Source: Methylomonas sp. LL1
GTDB lineage: Bacteria; Pseudomonadota; Gammaproteobacteria; Methylococcales; Methylomonadaceae
Reading direction: 5' to 3'
Assembly (NCBI RefSeq): GCF_015711015.1
Contig: NZ_CP064653.1
Coordinates: forward strand, 1,054,001 to 1,118,000
Length of the DNA: 64,000 nucleotides
The notes beneath the pieces are model-generated. The model was not told where the DNA came from. It saw only the letters and a list, made by a program, of their open reading frames with translations, and ran no database searches. Position numbers and translations under genes: made by a program. Below, piece by piece: positions 47,466 through 58,384 of the stretch (the stretch's first letter is position 1; each line of letters opens with the position of its first letter).

Positions 47466-47603
47466 GCCAATTCCCCGAGTTTAAGCCAAACGAATTTTCG
47501 GCTTAATGTGGTATCTTGTTCAAATTAGTCGCTAATAGCAAAATTCCTGGTTTTTCATCACAACCAAGCGGTATTTAAAACTGATGAGTCTTTACCGAGT
47601 CCA

Positions 47604-48023
47604 TTAACCGCCATTTTTGGGTAAAATGCAAATTCCACCGTACAAAACATGCGATAAACCGGCGTATAGCAACAATTGCCGATAATTCGGATCAATTTCT
47701 ATCTGATTAACCGTGCAATAAAATTCCAACGATAGAATCAGTATTAATAAAAAAGCTCCTAAAAAAACTACAGCCGCGTAATTGTTGCTCATTTGATAGA
47801 AGCCATAAACAGCCAATTGCACTAGGCACAGATACAGCAATACCAAACGCAAATTATTGGCTAGTGGACCGTATAGGTCACTGCTGTTATCAAAAAAAAG
47901 TTCACTGCCCGCCATCGAAAGCACGCTGGCGATCAGCAAGAACAATACCGAAGCATTAAAATTGACCTGCAGCATGAGCCGCAACAGATTTAACGAAACG
48001 CTGGATACCGAACGGGCATTCAT
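47604..48023 (-). CDS. Hypothetical four-helix membrane protein
   Basis: A 139-residue protein with four predicted membrane helices (~20-38, ~57-77, ~80-98, ~115-132). I do not recognise a family. ATG at 48023 was chosen because AGAGG stands eight bases upstream; TTG at 48029 is too close to it. It lies between the ftsH terminator and the SRPBCC gene, so it may be transcribed on its own or lead the light operon. Confidence 0.7.
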   Translation of the reverse strand: MNARSVSSVSLNLLRLMLQVNFNASVLFLLIASVLSMAGSELFFDNSSDLYGPLANNLRLVLLYLCLVQLAVYGFYQMSNNYAAVVFLGAFLLILILSLEFYCTVNQIEIDPNYRQLLLYAGLSHVLYGGICILPKNGG

Positions 48024-48043
48024 ATTCAATACCTCTGACGATC

Positions 48044-48081
48044 AAAAAAGCACCCTCCCAAAGTACCACGGCGGGAGGGCA
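48044..48081 (-). terminator. Rho-independent terminator after ftsH
   Basis: On the minus strand a CCCTCCC/GGGAGGG stem (48073-48079 with 48053-48059) is followed by six Ts (48044-48049), about 20 bases after the ftsH stop. Confidence 0.8.
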
Positions 48082-48096
48082 CATAGAGGAGGACAT

Positions 48097-49983
<1,887 letters not shown>

Positions 49984-50000
49984 GTACGGATTCCCCTAAC

Positions 50001-50861
50001 TCACTTTTCGCTGGAGAAATATTTGAAAAAATCGGAGTTTGGTTTTAATACCAAGGTATCCTGGGTTTTTTCAAATGACGCTTGATAAGCCTGCAAGCTG
50101 CGATAGAAGGCATAGAATTCCGGATTCTTACCGAAGCTTTTGGCATAAATTTCCGCCGATTCCGCATCGCCGCGGCCGCGAACGTTCTCCGCTTCGCGGC
50201 GGGCGTTGGCGACAATCACTTGTTTTTGCTTATCGGCTTCGGCGCTAATCAACTCCGCGCTTTCCGCGCCTTGTGACCTGAACTCTCGGGCGACCCTTTC
50301 CCGCTCGGCCCGCATGCGCTGATAGACCGAGCTGCTGACTTCCTGCGGCAAATCGATACGTTTGATGCGAATGTCGATCAACTCGATACCGAATTTGTTG
50401 GCCGTCGGCGAAAGCTTTTCCAGCAAGGTATCGCGCAATTCGCTGCGATCTTCCGAGATCAACTGTTTGATGGTACGCACGCCGAATTCGCTACGCATCG
50501 CATCCTTCATGATTTGGTCGAGCCGGAGATTGGCCTGAAATTCATCGCCCCCGACCGTGGTATAAAAAAGACCCACATCACCGATTCGCCACTTGACGAA
50601 CGAGTCAACAATAACGTTCTTCTTTTCGGAGGTAAGAAAACGCTCGGATTTGGCATCCAAGGTCAGCACGCGCGCATCAAACGTACTGACATTATTGATG
50701 ATGGGGGTCTTAAAATGGAGCCCAGGTTTCAAATCCGCTTTGACGATCTCCCCCAGACGAAACAGGATCGCTCTTTCATGTTCGTTGACATGAAAGACCG
50801 ACATCGAGGCCAACGCCACCGCGGCAAAGCCTATTGGAAAAAGAATTTGTGTTCTGGTCAT
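50001..50861 (-). CDS. hflC: FtsH modulator HflC
   Basis: SPFH/prohibitin protein of 286 residues that with HflK forms a membrane cage around FtsH. One N-terminal helix, then a prohibitin domain (VNEHERAILFRLGEIVKADLKPGLHFKTP) and a coiled coil with EFRSQGAESAELISAEADKQ. ATGA overlap with hflK. Confidence 0.95.
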   Translation of the reverse strand: MTRTQILFPIGFAAVALASMSVFHVNEHERAILFRLGEIVKADLKPGLHFKTPIINNVSTFDARVLTLDAKSERFLTSEKKNVIVDSFVKWRIGDVGLFYTTVGGDEFQANLRLDQIMKDAMRSEFGVRTIKQLISEDRSELRDTLLEKLSPTANKFGIELIDIRIKRIDLPQEVSSSVYQRMRAERERVAREFRSQGAESAELISAEADKQKQVIVANARREAENVRGRGDAESAEIYAKSFGKNPEFYAFYRSLQAYQASFEKTQDTLVLKPNSDFFKYFSSEK

Positions 50862-52018
50862 TGTTTGCTCCTGCTGGGACGCAATTCATTCGCTGGTGTT
50901 TTATGCACGCCATTTTTATCAAGGCTATGTTGATCGACATTCAATTCCGGTTCATTGGCTGTCGTGGCCGGTTGCGACTGATGCGCGGGCATTTGTTGCA
51001 TCGGCAGATACATGGCGGGCGGTTGATCGGTATCCACTACGATTTTATTAGTGGATGCGTATAGCTTTTCCTTGGCTTCCAGATATAAACGTTTACGAGT
51101 GATGGCCGGATTTTTTTCATATTCCACCAGCAACTGATCGAAGCGCTCGGTTTCACCCTTGGCTTTGGCGACTTTTTCGGCCGAGTAAGCTTCCGCTTCC
51201 TGCAAAATTCGAGAGGCCGCGCCGCGGGATTTGGGTATGATTTCGTTGCTGTAGGCTTCGGCCTCGTTGATCAAACGCTGTTTATCCTCGCGGGCGCGGA
51301 TCGCATCTTCAAAAGCCCCCTGCACTTCTTCCGGCGGCTGAGCATCCTGCAGATTGACGCTCGCGACAATGATGCCGGCCTTATACTCGTTCATCGCCTC
51401 CTGAATCTGCTGCTTGATTTCGGCCACGATTTGGCTGCGGCCTTCGGTCAAGACGAAATCCATGTTATTGCGTCCGATCACGCCGCGCAGAACACTTTCG
51501 GTCAGTTGTTTCAGCGTGTTTTCATTGTTTTTAACGTTGAATAAATAGTCCCTGGCGCTATTGATTTGATATTGCACCGCTAATCGCACGGCGATGATGT
51601 TTTCGTCGCTGGTCAACATCAACGACTCTTGCGGAACCAATGCCGATTTACTCAGGCGCGCGGCGTCGCTGTAGCCGACCTCTATGAATCGCTGTTGCTC
51701 GACATTAACGACACTGACCGATTCAAATGGAGCCGGAATATGCCAATGCGGACCAGGCAATGTGGTTTCACTGTAGGCACCAAATCGAGTTACCACGCCC
51801 CGATTGCCCTGGTCGATAATATAAATACCACTAATCAGCCAACCCAGTACCAATGAACCGCCCAGCAAACCGGCTAATTTGGATAGAGAAAACAGGTTCT
51901 TGTGGTCATTGTAAAAATCGACCGTTTTGGCGGAAATCACTTTCCATTGTTTATCAAACTCCATTTTCCAATCCGGTGGCGGTGTTTGTTTATCGGCGTT
52001 GTGGTTTTCTGATGACAT
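50858..52018 (-). CDS. hflK: FtsH modulator HflK
   Basis: Partner of HflC, 386 residues. A hydrophilic N-terminal segment precedes one membrane helix (~50-70) and the prohibitin domain (IDQGNRGVVTRFGAYSETTLPGPHWHIP). A coiled coil and a Pro/Gln-rich tail follow. ATG at 52018 has AGAGGAG six bases upstream; the GTG at 52024 is too close to it. First gene of hflK-hflC-ftsH. Confidence 0.95.
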   Translation of the reverse strand: MSSENHNADKQTPPPDWKMEFDKQWKVISAKTVDFYNDHKNLFSLSKLAGLLGGSLVLGWLISGIYIIDQGNRGVVTRFGAYSETTLPGPHWHIPAPFESVSVVNVEQQRFIEVGYSDAARLSKSALVPQESLMLTSDENIIAVRLAVQYQINSARDYLFNVKNNENTLKQLTESVLRGVIGRNNMDFVLTEGRSQIVAEIKQQIQEAMNEYKAGIIVASVNLQDAQPPEEVQGAFEDAIRAREDKQRLINEAEAYSNEIIPKSRGAASRILQEAEAYSAEKVAKAKGETERFDQLLVEYEKNPAITRKRLYLEAKEKLYASTNKIVVDTDQPPAMYLPMQQMPAHQSQPATTANEPELNVDQHSLDKNGVHKTPANELRPSRSKQ

Positions 52019-52128
52019 AATCACTCCTCTTGTTGCATAAGTAGCCAGGCCTGGGCTTTGTTGTTATTTTTTAGTCAAACCGCGAGGGTTCAACCTTATA
52101 AAAAGCGAAAAACACAGATACAGAGTCT

Positions 52129-53385
52129 CTAAGTATCTTTTGGTTCCAAAAACAGCATAAGGTCAAAACCAAATTGCTGTTCCAGTTTTTTTAATGCTTC
52201 GTTTTGTATTTGTCTGACTCGCTCGCGAGTAACTTGTAAATGATCCGCCACCGCTTGCAAAGTCATTTCGGTATGATTCTTTAATCCGAAGCGCATTGCC
52301 AGGATACTGGCCTGTTTTTCCGGCAATGTCGCGACCGCTTTATTGACAAAACGGGCCAGATCGGACTCGATCAAATCATCCAGCGGTTGACTGAATTGCT
52401 GTTGTTGCATTTTCTCCATCATGGACATGCCATCATCGTCGGTATGGGCGTTCGTGTCATAACTAAAAGTAGATTGATAGTAACCGCTGATGGTTTTAAT
52501 CTCTTGCTCGGATAAGTCACAACAGGCTTTTAGTTCCGCCAGACTGGGCCAGCGCTCATGCTGCGTGTAACAATTACGCATCGCCTCGAATATCGGTGAG
52601 GATTTTTCGGCCAAGGCCACCGGCAAAGGCACGACTTTGTCCTGTTTGACGATCAACCTTGAAATAGCCTGCCTGATCCAGAAAATAGCGTAGGTAGAAA
52701 AACAGTTCCCTCGATCAGGCTCAAACCGATCGACCGCCTTGATCAAGCCGACCAAACCCTCCTGCATCAAATCGTCGAAGCTCAACGAACTGGCTCTAAA
52801 TTTGTAGGCCACAAAGGCCACCAAGCCGGTATTGCCGGCTATCATGGCTTGACGTAACTGTTTTAGTTCAAGCCGATAGCTTCTCAACTTGGTTTTATAG
52901 CCGACATCAAGCTCCGCCACCAGGTTCGGATTCTTTTCGATCGACTCACTGACTTCTATCAAATAGACGGGCAGAAAATGCAGCGCCTGCAAACAGAGGC
53001 AAAGTGAAGCGTAAACGGATTCCGATAGGTGACTGAAAGGGTTGTCTAGTTGTAAAAAGACCGATTCTTGTACAACATTGTCCCCGCCGTTCCTTTTGTA
53101 CTGACAAAGCCGATCGGGCCTGTGTTGGCCGGAAAATTCCGCAATAAAGTCTTGCAGTCTGTGTTTATAGTCCGGATTATTCTTGATCAGGATTATCTCG
53201 GAATAATCCTGGCTTTTGCTCAGGCCATCGAATAGCTGTTTTGCGATAAAACCGATTACTTGTTGATTTTCAAGCAATAACGACACTAATAAACCACGCG
53301 CCCGTTCGACACGGAATGCCAGCAACACTTGCTCGGACTCCAAGGCGGGTGTTGTGGCGGTAATTATTTCGGATAGTGCTGGCAT
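52129..53385 (-). CDS. Sigma-70-family factor beside LitR-like regulator
   Basis: RNA polymerase sigma factor of 418 residues. Region 2 is at ~175-250 (FDDLMQEGLVGLIKAVDRFEPDRG, FSTYAIFWIRQAISR), region 3 is short, and region 4 ends in TLQAVADHLQVTRERVRQIQNEAL. It has group-2 type regions rather than an ECF layout. The first ~165 residues do not look like region 1.1 or any domain I know. No RpoH or RpoS signature is evident. The gene is divergent from a CarH/LitR-like regulator and has a good sigma-70 promoter, so it is likely controlled by that regulator (inference). Confidence 0.88.
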   Translation of the reverse strand: MPALSEIITATTPALESEQVLLAFRVERARGLLVSLLLENQQVIGFIAKQLFDGLSKSQDYSEIILIKNNPDYKHRLQDFIAEFSGQHRPDRLCQYKRNGGDNVVQESVFLQLDNPFSHLSESVYASLCLCLQALHFLPVYLIEVSESIEKNPNLVAELDVGYKTKLRSYRLELKQLRQAMIAGNTGLVAFVAYKFRASSLSFDDLMQEGLVGLIKAVDRFEPDRGNCFSTYAIFWIRQAISRLIVKQDKVVPLPVALAEKSSPIFEAMRNCYTQHERWPSLAELKACCDLSEQEIKTISGYYQSTFSYDTNAHTDDDGMSMMEKMQQQQFSQPLDDLIESDLARFVNKAVATLPEKQASILAMRFGLKNHTEMTLQAVADHLQVTRERVRQIQNEALKKLEQQFGFDLMLFLEPKDT

Positions 53386-53420
53386 CAGGATTTACCGATT
53401 TAAATATTTGATTGGCATCG

Positions 53421-53449
53421 AAGATACAATTCTGTAGAATGTTTGTCAA
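53421..53449 (-). promoter_or_regulatory. Sigma-70-type promoter of the sigma factor gene
   Basis: On the minus strand: -35 TTGACA (53444-53449), 17-base spacer, -10 TATCTT (53421-53426). The predicted start of transcription is about 28 bases before the ATG at 53385. The spacer contains a short palindrome, ATTCTGTAGAAT. Confidence 0.75.
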
Positions 53450-53457
53450 ACTATTTT

Positions 53458-53475
53458 TTGTACAAAACATAAACA
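53458..53475 (+). promoter_or_regulatory. Candidate LitR/CarH-type operator
   Basis: TGTACA at 53459-53464 sits nine bases upstream of the -35 box of the sigma gene and just before the regulator's start. GTACA (53460-53464) and AAACA (53471-53475) are spaced by 11 bases, the spacing of CarH operator repeats. Evidence is a single site, so this is tentative. Confidence 0.45.
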
Positions 53476-54381
53476 ATGTATTCAATCAAAGCAATTACCT
53501 CATTAACCGGTTTAACAGCCGAAACGTTAAGAGCTTGGGAACGGCGTTATGATTGCATTACCCCGCAACGCAACGAAAACGGCCGACGCTCCTATTCGCA
53601 ACAGGATCTTGAAAAGCTGAAGCTGTTGGTGAATCTGACCAAAAATGGCCATGCCATCAGTAAAATCGCCGGTTTAAATTGCGACCAGCTACGCCATTTC
53701 CAACATCAATCGCCCGAGCAAGCCGACAACAAACAAACCGCCCTATTCAACCAAATCATCGATGCCTTGCAACACTATCGGATCGAGCGTTGCGAACAAC
53801 TATTAAAGAGGGCCTTGCTGGCTTACGAGCCGTTGGACTATGCCAGAGACATTTTGTTGCCGGCTCTACAAAAAATTGGACTGCTCTGGCACGAGGAGAA
53901 AATCAACATCGCTCAAGAACATATGTTCTCCAACTGTGTTAAGCGTATCGTGTTGACCATGGTGAATAATCTGCATCAACCATCCAAACATAATCCATCG
54001 ATGCTTTTTGCCACGCCCAGCGGCGAGCCGCATGAATTCGGAATTTTGCTGGGTTGTTTGATCGCCGCCACGCAACAATATACTTGCTATTATGTCGGCG
54101 CCGACTTGCCAGGCTTGGATATCATTGATGCCAGCCGACACCTCAGACCAAATTTGGTTGTGATCGGACTGGTGAAGTCACCACCGGATCCGCAGACGGC
54201 GATACAACTCGAACAGTTGATTGAATACGCCAATACCAGTAAAACACCGATCTGGCTGGCCGGACAAGGCGCCGAATACTGGTTTGAACAACAAACCTCA
54301 AACTCGGCCTATTGCGAATACATTAGCGACATCGATCATTTTCAGGCCAAGGCTCAACAACAGCCGTTTTTTAAGCGTTAA
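53476..54381 (+). CDS. litR: MerR/B12-binding (CarH/LitR-like) light regulator
   Basis: A 301-residue transcription regulator. The MerR-type HTH is at ~1-70 (AETLRAWERRYDCITPQR). A helical B12-binding cap (~85-165) and a Rossmann cobalamin-binding domain (~175-295) follow. W138, E148-H149 and H186 (in GEPHEFG) have the same relative spacing as W131, E141-H142 and H177 of Thermus CarH, which hold adenosylcobalamin and allow light-driven release of DNA. So B12-based light sensing is plausible. It is divergent from the sigma factor gene, with 90 bases between them. Confidence 0.92.
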   Translation: MYSIKAITSLTGLTAETLRAWERRYDCITPQRNENGRRSYSQQDLEKLKLLVNLTKNGHAISKIAGLNCDQLRHFQHQSPEQADNKQTALFNQIIDALQHYRIERCEQLLKRALLAYEPLDYARDILLPALQKIGLLWHEEKINIAQEHMFSNCVKRIVLTMVNNLHQPSKHNPSMLFATPSGEPHEFGILLGCLIAATQQYTCYYVGADLPGLDIIDASRHLRPNLVVIGLVKSPPDPQTAIQLEQLIEYANTSKTPIWLAGQGAEYWFEQQTSNSAYCEYISDIDHFQAKAQQQPFFKR

Positions 54382-54456
54382 CCGATTGATCGGCCTTGAC
54401 AATCCGCATCAGCCCATCCAGACTCAGCCGCCATAACAACTATAAAGAGGTGTGCT

Positions 54457-54990
54457 ATGAGACCCAGTCATTGGATTTGTTTCCTGAGTATATTCTGCCT
54501 ATTGAGTTCGGCCGGCCATGCCGCGAGCAACGCCCAATTCGAGCCGGGTGATGTGGTATTGACCAACTGCCACCAGATTTACACCAAAGGTAGCGTTAAA
54601 GCCAAGGTGGACGATGGCTATACCATCCACTTCCCGAAAAACAGCGGACCGATTAATTGTCCCCCTTTCCGCTGGCATGCCGAATTTGTATTGCCCTATC
54701 AATCGGTTCCGGAATATCGGCTACAGTTTATGGGCGGATTTAAAAAAGACCTGATTTTTCGAACCGGAGAAACGGTGACGTTACGCTTTGATGCCGACAA
54801 ACGCATCATTAAAAACAAGGAGACTGTCGATATTCAGGCCGAAATCACCGACATCAGCAGCAACGGCGCCATTGCGGTTAAATTGCTCAGCAACTCACCG
54901 GAGGAAGCCGCCACATTCTGGAAATGGGTAGGCGGCAATTATATCGATTTACGGCACAAAGCACTGGAAGCGGAAAGAAGCAAACGCTAG
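54457..54990 (+). CDS. Secreted hypothetical protein
   Basis: A 177-residue exported protein: signal peptide ending AGHA (~residue 22), then a beta-rich domain with two to three cysteines (TNCHQIY, INCPPFRWHAEF). No known family is recognised. AAGAGG precedes the ATG. It lies 75 bases after the LitR-like gene on the same strand, so it may be co-regulated. Confidence 0.75.
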   Translation: MRPSHWICFLSIFCLLSSAGHAASNAQFEPGDVVLTNCHQIYTKGSVKAKVDDGYTIHFPKNSGPINCPPFRWHAEFVLPYQSVPEYRLQFMGGFKKDLIFRTGETVTLRFDADKRIIKNKETVDIQAEITDISSNGAIAVKLLSNSPEEAATFWKWVGGNYIDLRHKALEAERSKR

Positions 54991-55005
54991 CTAATAGCAA
55001 TAAAC

Positions 55006-55035
55006 CCCGCCGGCCGAGGTAGTCGGGCCGGCGGG
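55006..55035. terminator. Convergent terminator hairpin
   Basis: A perfect 10-bp GC stem (CCCGCCGGCC with GGCCGGCGGG) lies between the convergent genes ending at 54990 and 55046. T-rich stretches flank it on both sides, though neither is long. Confidence 0.8.
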
Positions 55036-55045
55036 ATTCACAATT

Positions 55046-58000
55046 TTAGGTTGTTACTGAACGATGGCGGTTCCATAAAATCAACATGGCATCTTCATCG
55101 ACCGGCCTGCTGAATAAGTAGCCCTGGATGGTGTTACAACCGTTTTGAAGTAAAAAGTTACTTTGAACTTCGGTCTCCACCCCTTCCGCCACCAGTTTGA
55201 TATTCAGATTTCTGGCCAGATCGATCACCGCCAATGGAATCGCGGTCAAACGGCTGTCATCCAAACTTTCCATATCGGTAATTTCCATGATGAACGATCG
55301 ATCGATTTTAATCTCATCGATCGGCAGATGCCGCAAATAACTCAAACTCGAATAACCGGTGCCGAAATCATCGATGGAAATCGCAATCCCTAGATTCTTG
55401 ATCGCATTGAGCAACTCGATGGTGCTCTGCTGGCGATTCATCACCACCCCCTCGGTCAGCTCGATCTGAATCATGGCCGGATCGACGTCATAATCGGTGA
55501 TGGCTTTCAACAAGGTTCTACGCAAGTTGCCGCGATGGAATTGAATCGGTGAAATATTGATCGCAACAGGCCCGAGTTGCGCGCCTTCCGCTCGCCAATG
55601 GTCTATGGTTTTACAGACCTGATTAATCAACCAGCAACCAATATCGACGATAAATCCGGTTTCCTCGGCAATCGGAATGAACTCGCCCGGCGAAACCGTT
55701 CCCAAATCGGGACTAGACCAGCGTAACAGGGCTTCGGCGCCAACAATGATTTTCTGGTCCAGCGCATATTTAGGCTGGTAATGAATCGTGAACTCGCCGC
55801 GTTTCATCGCGTTGTGCAAACCATGCTGTATCAACATATAGCGCTCGGTTTCGCTTTCCAGTTTTTCTTCGTAGAACTGAAAATTATTGCGCCCTTCCTT
55901 TTTCGCCAAATACATCGCGCTATCGGCATGCTTCAGCAAGGTCGCCGGACTCTCTCCATCGCGCGGAAACAAGCTGACACCCATACTCAAGGTAGTACGC
56001 AACTCCCGTCCGGCGATTTGGTAGGTTTTACTGCCGGCATTGAATATTTTGGCCACCATGCGTGCCGCCATTTCCGGCGACCCCACGTTAGGCAACAAAA
56101 TGGCGAATTCATCGCCGCCCAAACGGCTGACGGTGTCGGATTCGCGTACGGACGAACGCAAGGATTGGGCGACGCTTAGGATCAAATCATCGCCAACCCC
56201 ATGCCCGAGGGTGTCATTGATGTTTTTGAAATGATCGATATCCAGATAAATCACCGCCAAAATAGTTTGATCGCGTTGAGCCTGGATAATTGCCTGACTC
56301 AGCCTATCATGCAGTAACAGGCGATTCGGTAAGTTAGTCAGGCAATCATGATGCGCCAGATGCCGCATCTTTTCTTCCGCCGCAATCCGCTGAGTAATAT
56401 CGGCAAACACGGAGGCATAATTACAAATCTGGCCAGTTTCGTCGCGAATCACGCTGATGTTGATCCATTCCAAAAAAAGCTCGCCATTTTTATGCCGATT
56501 CCAGACTTCGCCGGACCAGCGGTCATGGTCGTTCAAATCGGCCCACATCTTGCGGTAAAACTCACTATCATGCCGGCCGGAGCTCAGAATTCTGGGGTTG
56601 CAACCCAAAACCTCGGCATCGGTATAGCCGGTAATTTCGGTAAAAGCCGGATTGACGCTGACGAAATTGCGATCTTTATCGGTAATGGTGATCGCTAGCG
56701 GCGAGGTCATGAACACCGAGGAAGACAACTTCAGTTTATTCAGGTACTCGACCCTACCCACGCAGTTGTGGACCGCGCTCAACAGTTTTTCGCCTTGCAA
56801 GGGCTTGACCAAAAACTGGTTGATTTGCATGCTGAGCAAGCTTTCGATCTGAATCGGCCGGCTTTGCCAACTGTTCATGCCGCTGATCAAAATCACCGGA
56901 ACCTGCGGGTCGAGAGTGCGTATTTTTTGCGCCAGTTGCAATCCGTCCATGCCCGGCAATACCATGTCGGTAATGACCAATTGCGGACGATAGCGCTCAA
57001 ACAATGCCCATCCCTGCTCCGCATCCGCGGCCGCATGCACCGCTCCCACCCTGCGCAGCAGATACTTAGACAGATTTTCCAGTGCGTCCCGGTCATCCTC
57101 GACATACAGTACCGACAACCATTTCAGCGAATCGAGTTCCTGGCCAACATCCAAGCCGCTAACCGGCGCTTGCTTTTTATGCTGGTCGTGCACGGTTTTA
57201 GGGCTATGCGCTTCGGGCGTATACATCAACTCCAACAAGGTGACATCGTCATGTTGAAACTGGTCGGGCACCTGTTGCAGCAAATCGACAATTTTATCGA
57301 GTAGTTCATCGTCGTGGCTTTGAGTCATCAGCTCCAAACAGCGCTGCATGCTTACCCGCGGCGCGCCGCGATCCAGAACCTCCGGCAAGCCGTCGCTATA
57401 CAGGTAGACTTTGGCGGCATCGGCGCATCGGTAGATCTGCAACTCGGGATTAAAATCGTCACCGGTTACAATGCCCATCGACACATGATTGGCGGGAAAT
57501 TCCTGTAATAACTTGCCATCCAGGGAGAAAACCAACATCGGCGGATTGCCGCAATTGATCACTTCAAGCCGGTGTTGCTTGCTATCCATGCACAACAAGG
57601 TCATTGCCACAAAATGGTCGCGTAGACCGCGCTTATAAAGCAGCTGATTCAATTCATCCGCGATTCTAGGCAAACTGAACTCACTCGCCGCCAATTCGCG
57701 AAAACGCCTGGGTATATCCAATGCCGGCAAAATAGCGGCCAAACCATGACCCATGCCATCGGCCAACATCACATACAAGCCATTTTCGGTCGCTTCCATG
57801 CAATAAAAATCGCCGCTGATGCTTTGCCTGGGCCGATTGAGAACCTTGGCATCCAGGTGCTGATCCCCATAAACCAACTGAGTGACGTACTGCTGCAGTC
57901 GCTGCTGCTCGGTCTGATAGGTGTTTACACTTTCTCGAAGATGGTTCAAGGTGATATCGAGAGTGCGCTGCCTATCCAGTTTTTCCATGGCAATATTCAA

Positions 58001-58384
58001 GGCCTTGTTCAATTTGTCGAAACTGATAGGCTTGACGATGTATTGCGCCGCATTCAGCGTGATGGCTTCTTGTAACAGATCGACTTCCGAGTGCGCGGAC
58101 AAAAAGATCATCGGCGTACTGGAACCCAAATTCCGGATGGCCTCGCCCATCCGAATGCCATCCATCACCGGCATGCGAATATCCGAAATAATAATATCGG
58201 GCCGATGTTGTTGATAAAGGGCCAAACCTTGTTGCCCATCCTCGGCTTCAATCACTTGGGCACCTTGCCGGCGCAAATAAATACTCAGCAGATTACGCGC
58301 CTCCCTGACATCTTCGACGCATAATACGGTTAAACCCGATAGTGCCAGATCGGCCGGCGCCGTGGTTGTTTGCGGTTGGTTCAT
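55046..58384 (-). CDS. REC-PP2C-REC-PAS-GGDEF-EAL signalling protein
   Basis: A 1112-residue cytoplasmic protein. Order: REC with phosphoacceptor D68; coiled linker; SpoIIE/PP2C-type phosphatase (~185-390) with metal ligands D192 (SGDFY) and D209 (ADGMGHG) and a terminal DDVT; second REC (~425-545); PAS (~555-675); GGDEF domain with intact GGDEF (756-760); EAL domain with EALLRW from E884. Both cyclic-di-GMP motifs look active. It overlaps the PAS kinase gene upstream by four bases, so that kinase probably phosphorylates its REC domains. Confidence 0.93.
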   Translation of the reverse strand: MNQPQTTTAPADLALSGLTVLCVEDVREARNLLSIYLRRQGAQVIEAEDGQQGLALYQQHRPDIIISDIRMPVMDGIRMGEAIRNLGSSTPMIFLSAHSEVDLLQEAITLNAAQYIVKPISFDKLNKALNIAMEKLDRQRTLDITLNHLRESVNTYQTEQQRLQQYVTQLVYGDQHLDAKVLNRPRQSISGDFYCMEATENGLYVMLADGMGHGLAAILPALDIPRRFRELAASEFSLPRIADELNQLLYKRGLRDHFVAMTLLCMDSKQHRLEVINCGNPPMLVFSLDGKLLQEFPANHVSMGIVTGDDFNPELQIYRCADAAKVYLYSDGLPEVLDRGAPRVSMQRCLELMTQSHDDELLDKIVDLLQQVPDQFQHDDVTLLELMYTPEAHSPKTVHDQHKKQAPVSGLDVGQELDSLKWLSVLYVEDDRDALENLSKYLLRRVGAVHAAADAEQGWALFERYRPQLVITDMVLPGMDGLQLAQKIRTLDPQVPVILISGMNSWQSRPIQIESLLSMQINQFLVKPLQGEKLLSAVHNCVGRVEYLNKLKLSSSVFMTSPLAITITDKDRNFVSVNPAFTEITGYTDAEVLGCNPRILSSGRHDSEFYRKMWADLNDHDRWSGEVWNRHKNGELFLEWINISVIRDETGQICNYASVFADITQRIAAEEKMRHLAHHDCLTNLPNRLLLHDRLSQAIIQAQRDQTILAVIYLDIDHFKNINDTLGHGVGDDLILSVAQSLRSSVRESDTVSRLGGDEFAILLPNVGSPEMAARMVAKIFNAGSKTYQIAGRELRTTLSMGVSLFPRDGESPATLLKHADSAMYLAKKEGRNNFQFYEEKLESETERYMLIQHGLHNAMKRGEFTIHYQPKYALDQKIIVGAEALLRWSSPDLGTVSPGEFIPIAEETGFIVDIGCWLINQVCKTIDHWRAEGAQLGPVAINISPIQFHRGNLRRTLLKAITDYDVDPAMIQIELTEGVVMNRQQSTIELLNAIKNLGIAISIDDFGTGYSSLSYLRHLPIDEIKIDRSFIMEITDMESLDDSRLTAIPLAVIDLARNLNIKLVAEGVETEVQSNFLLQNGCNTIQGYLFSRPVDEDAMLILWNRHRSVTT

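Noticed and set aside
47466-47603. A TGTACA-type operator or sigma-70 promoter before the ten-gene operon
   Set aside because: No TGTACA is present, and candidate -35 boxes such as TTGAAC lack a fitting -10 at normal spacing.
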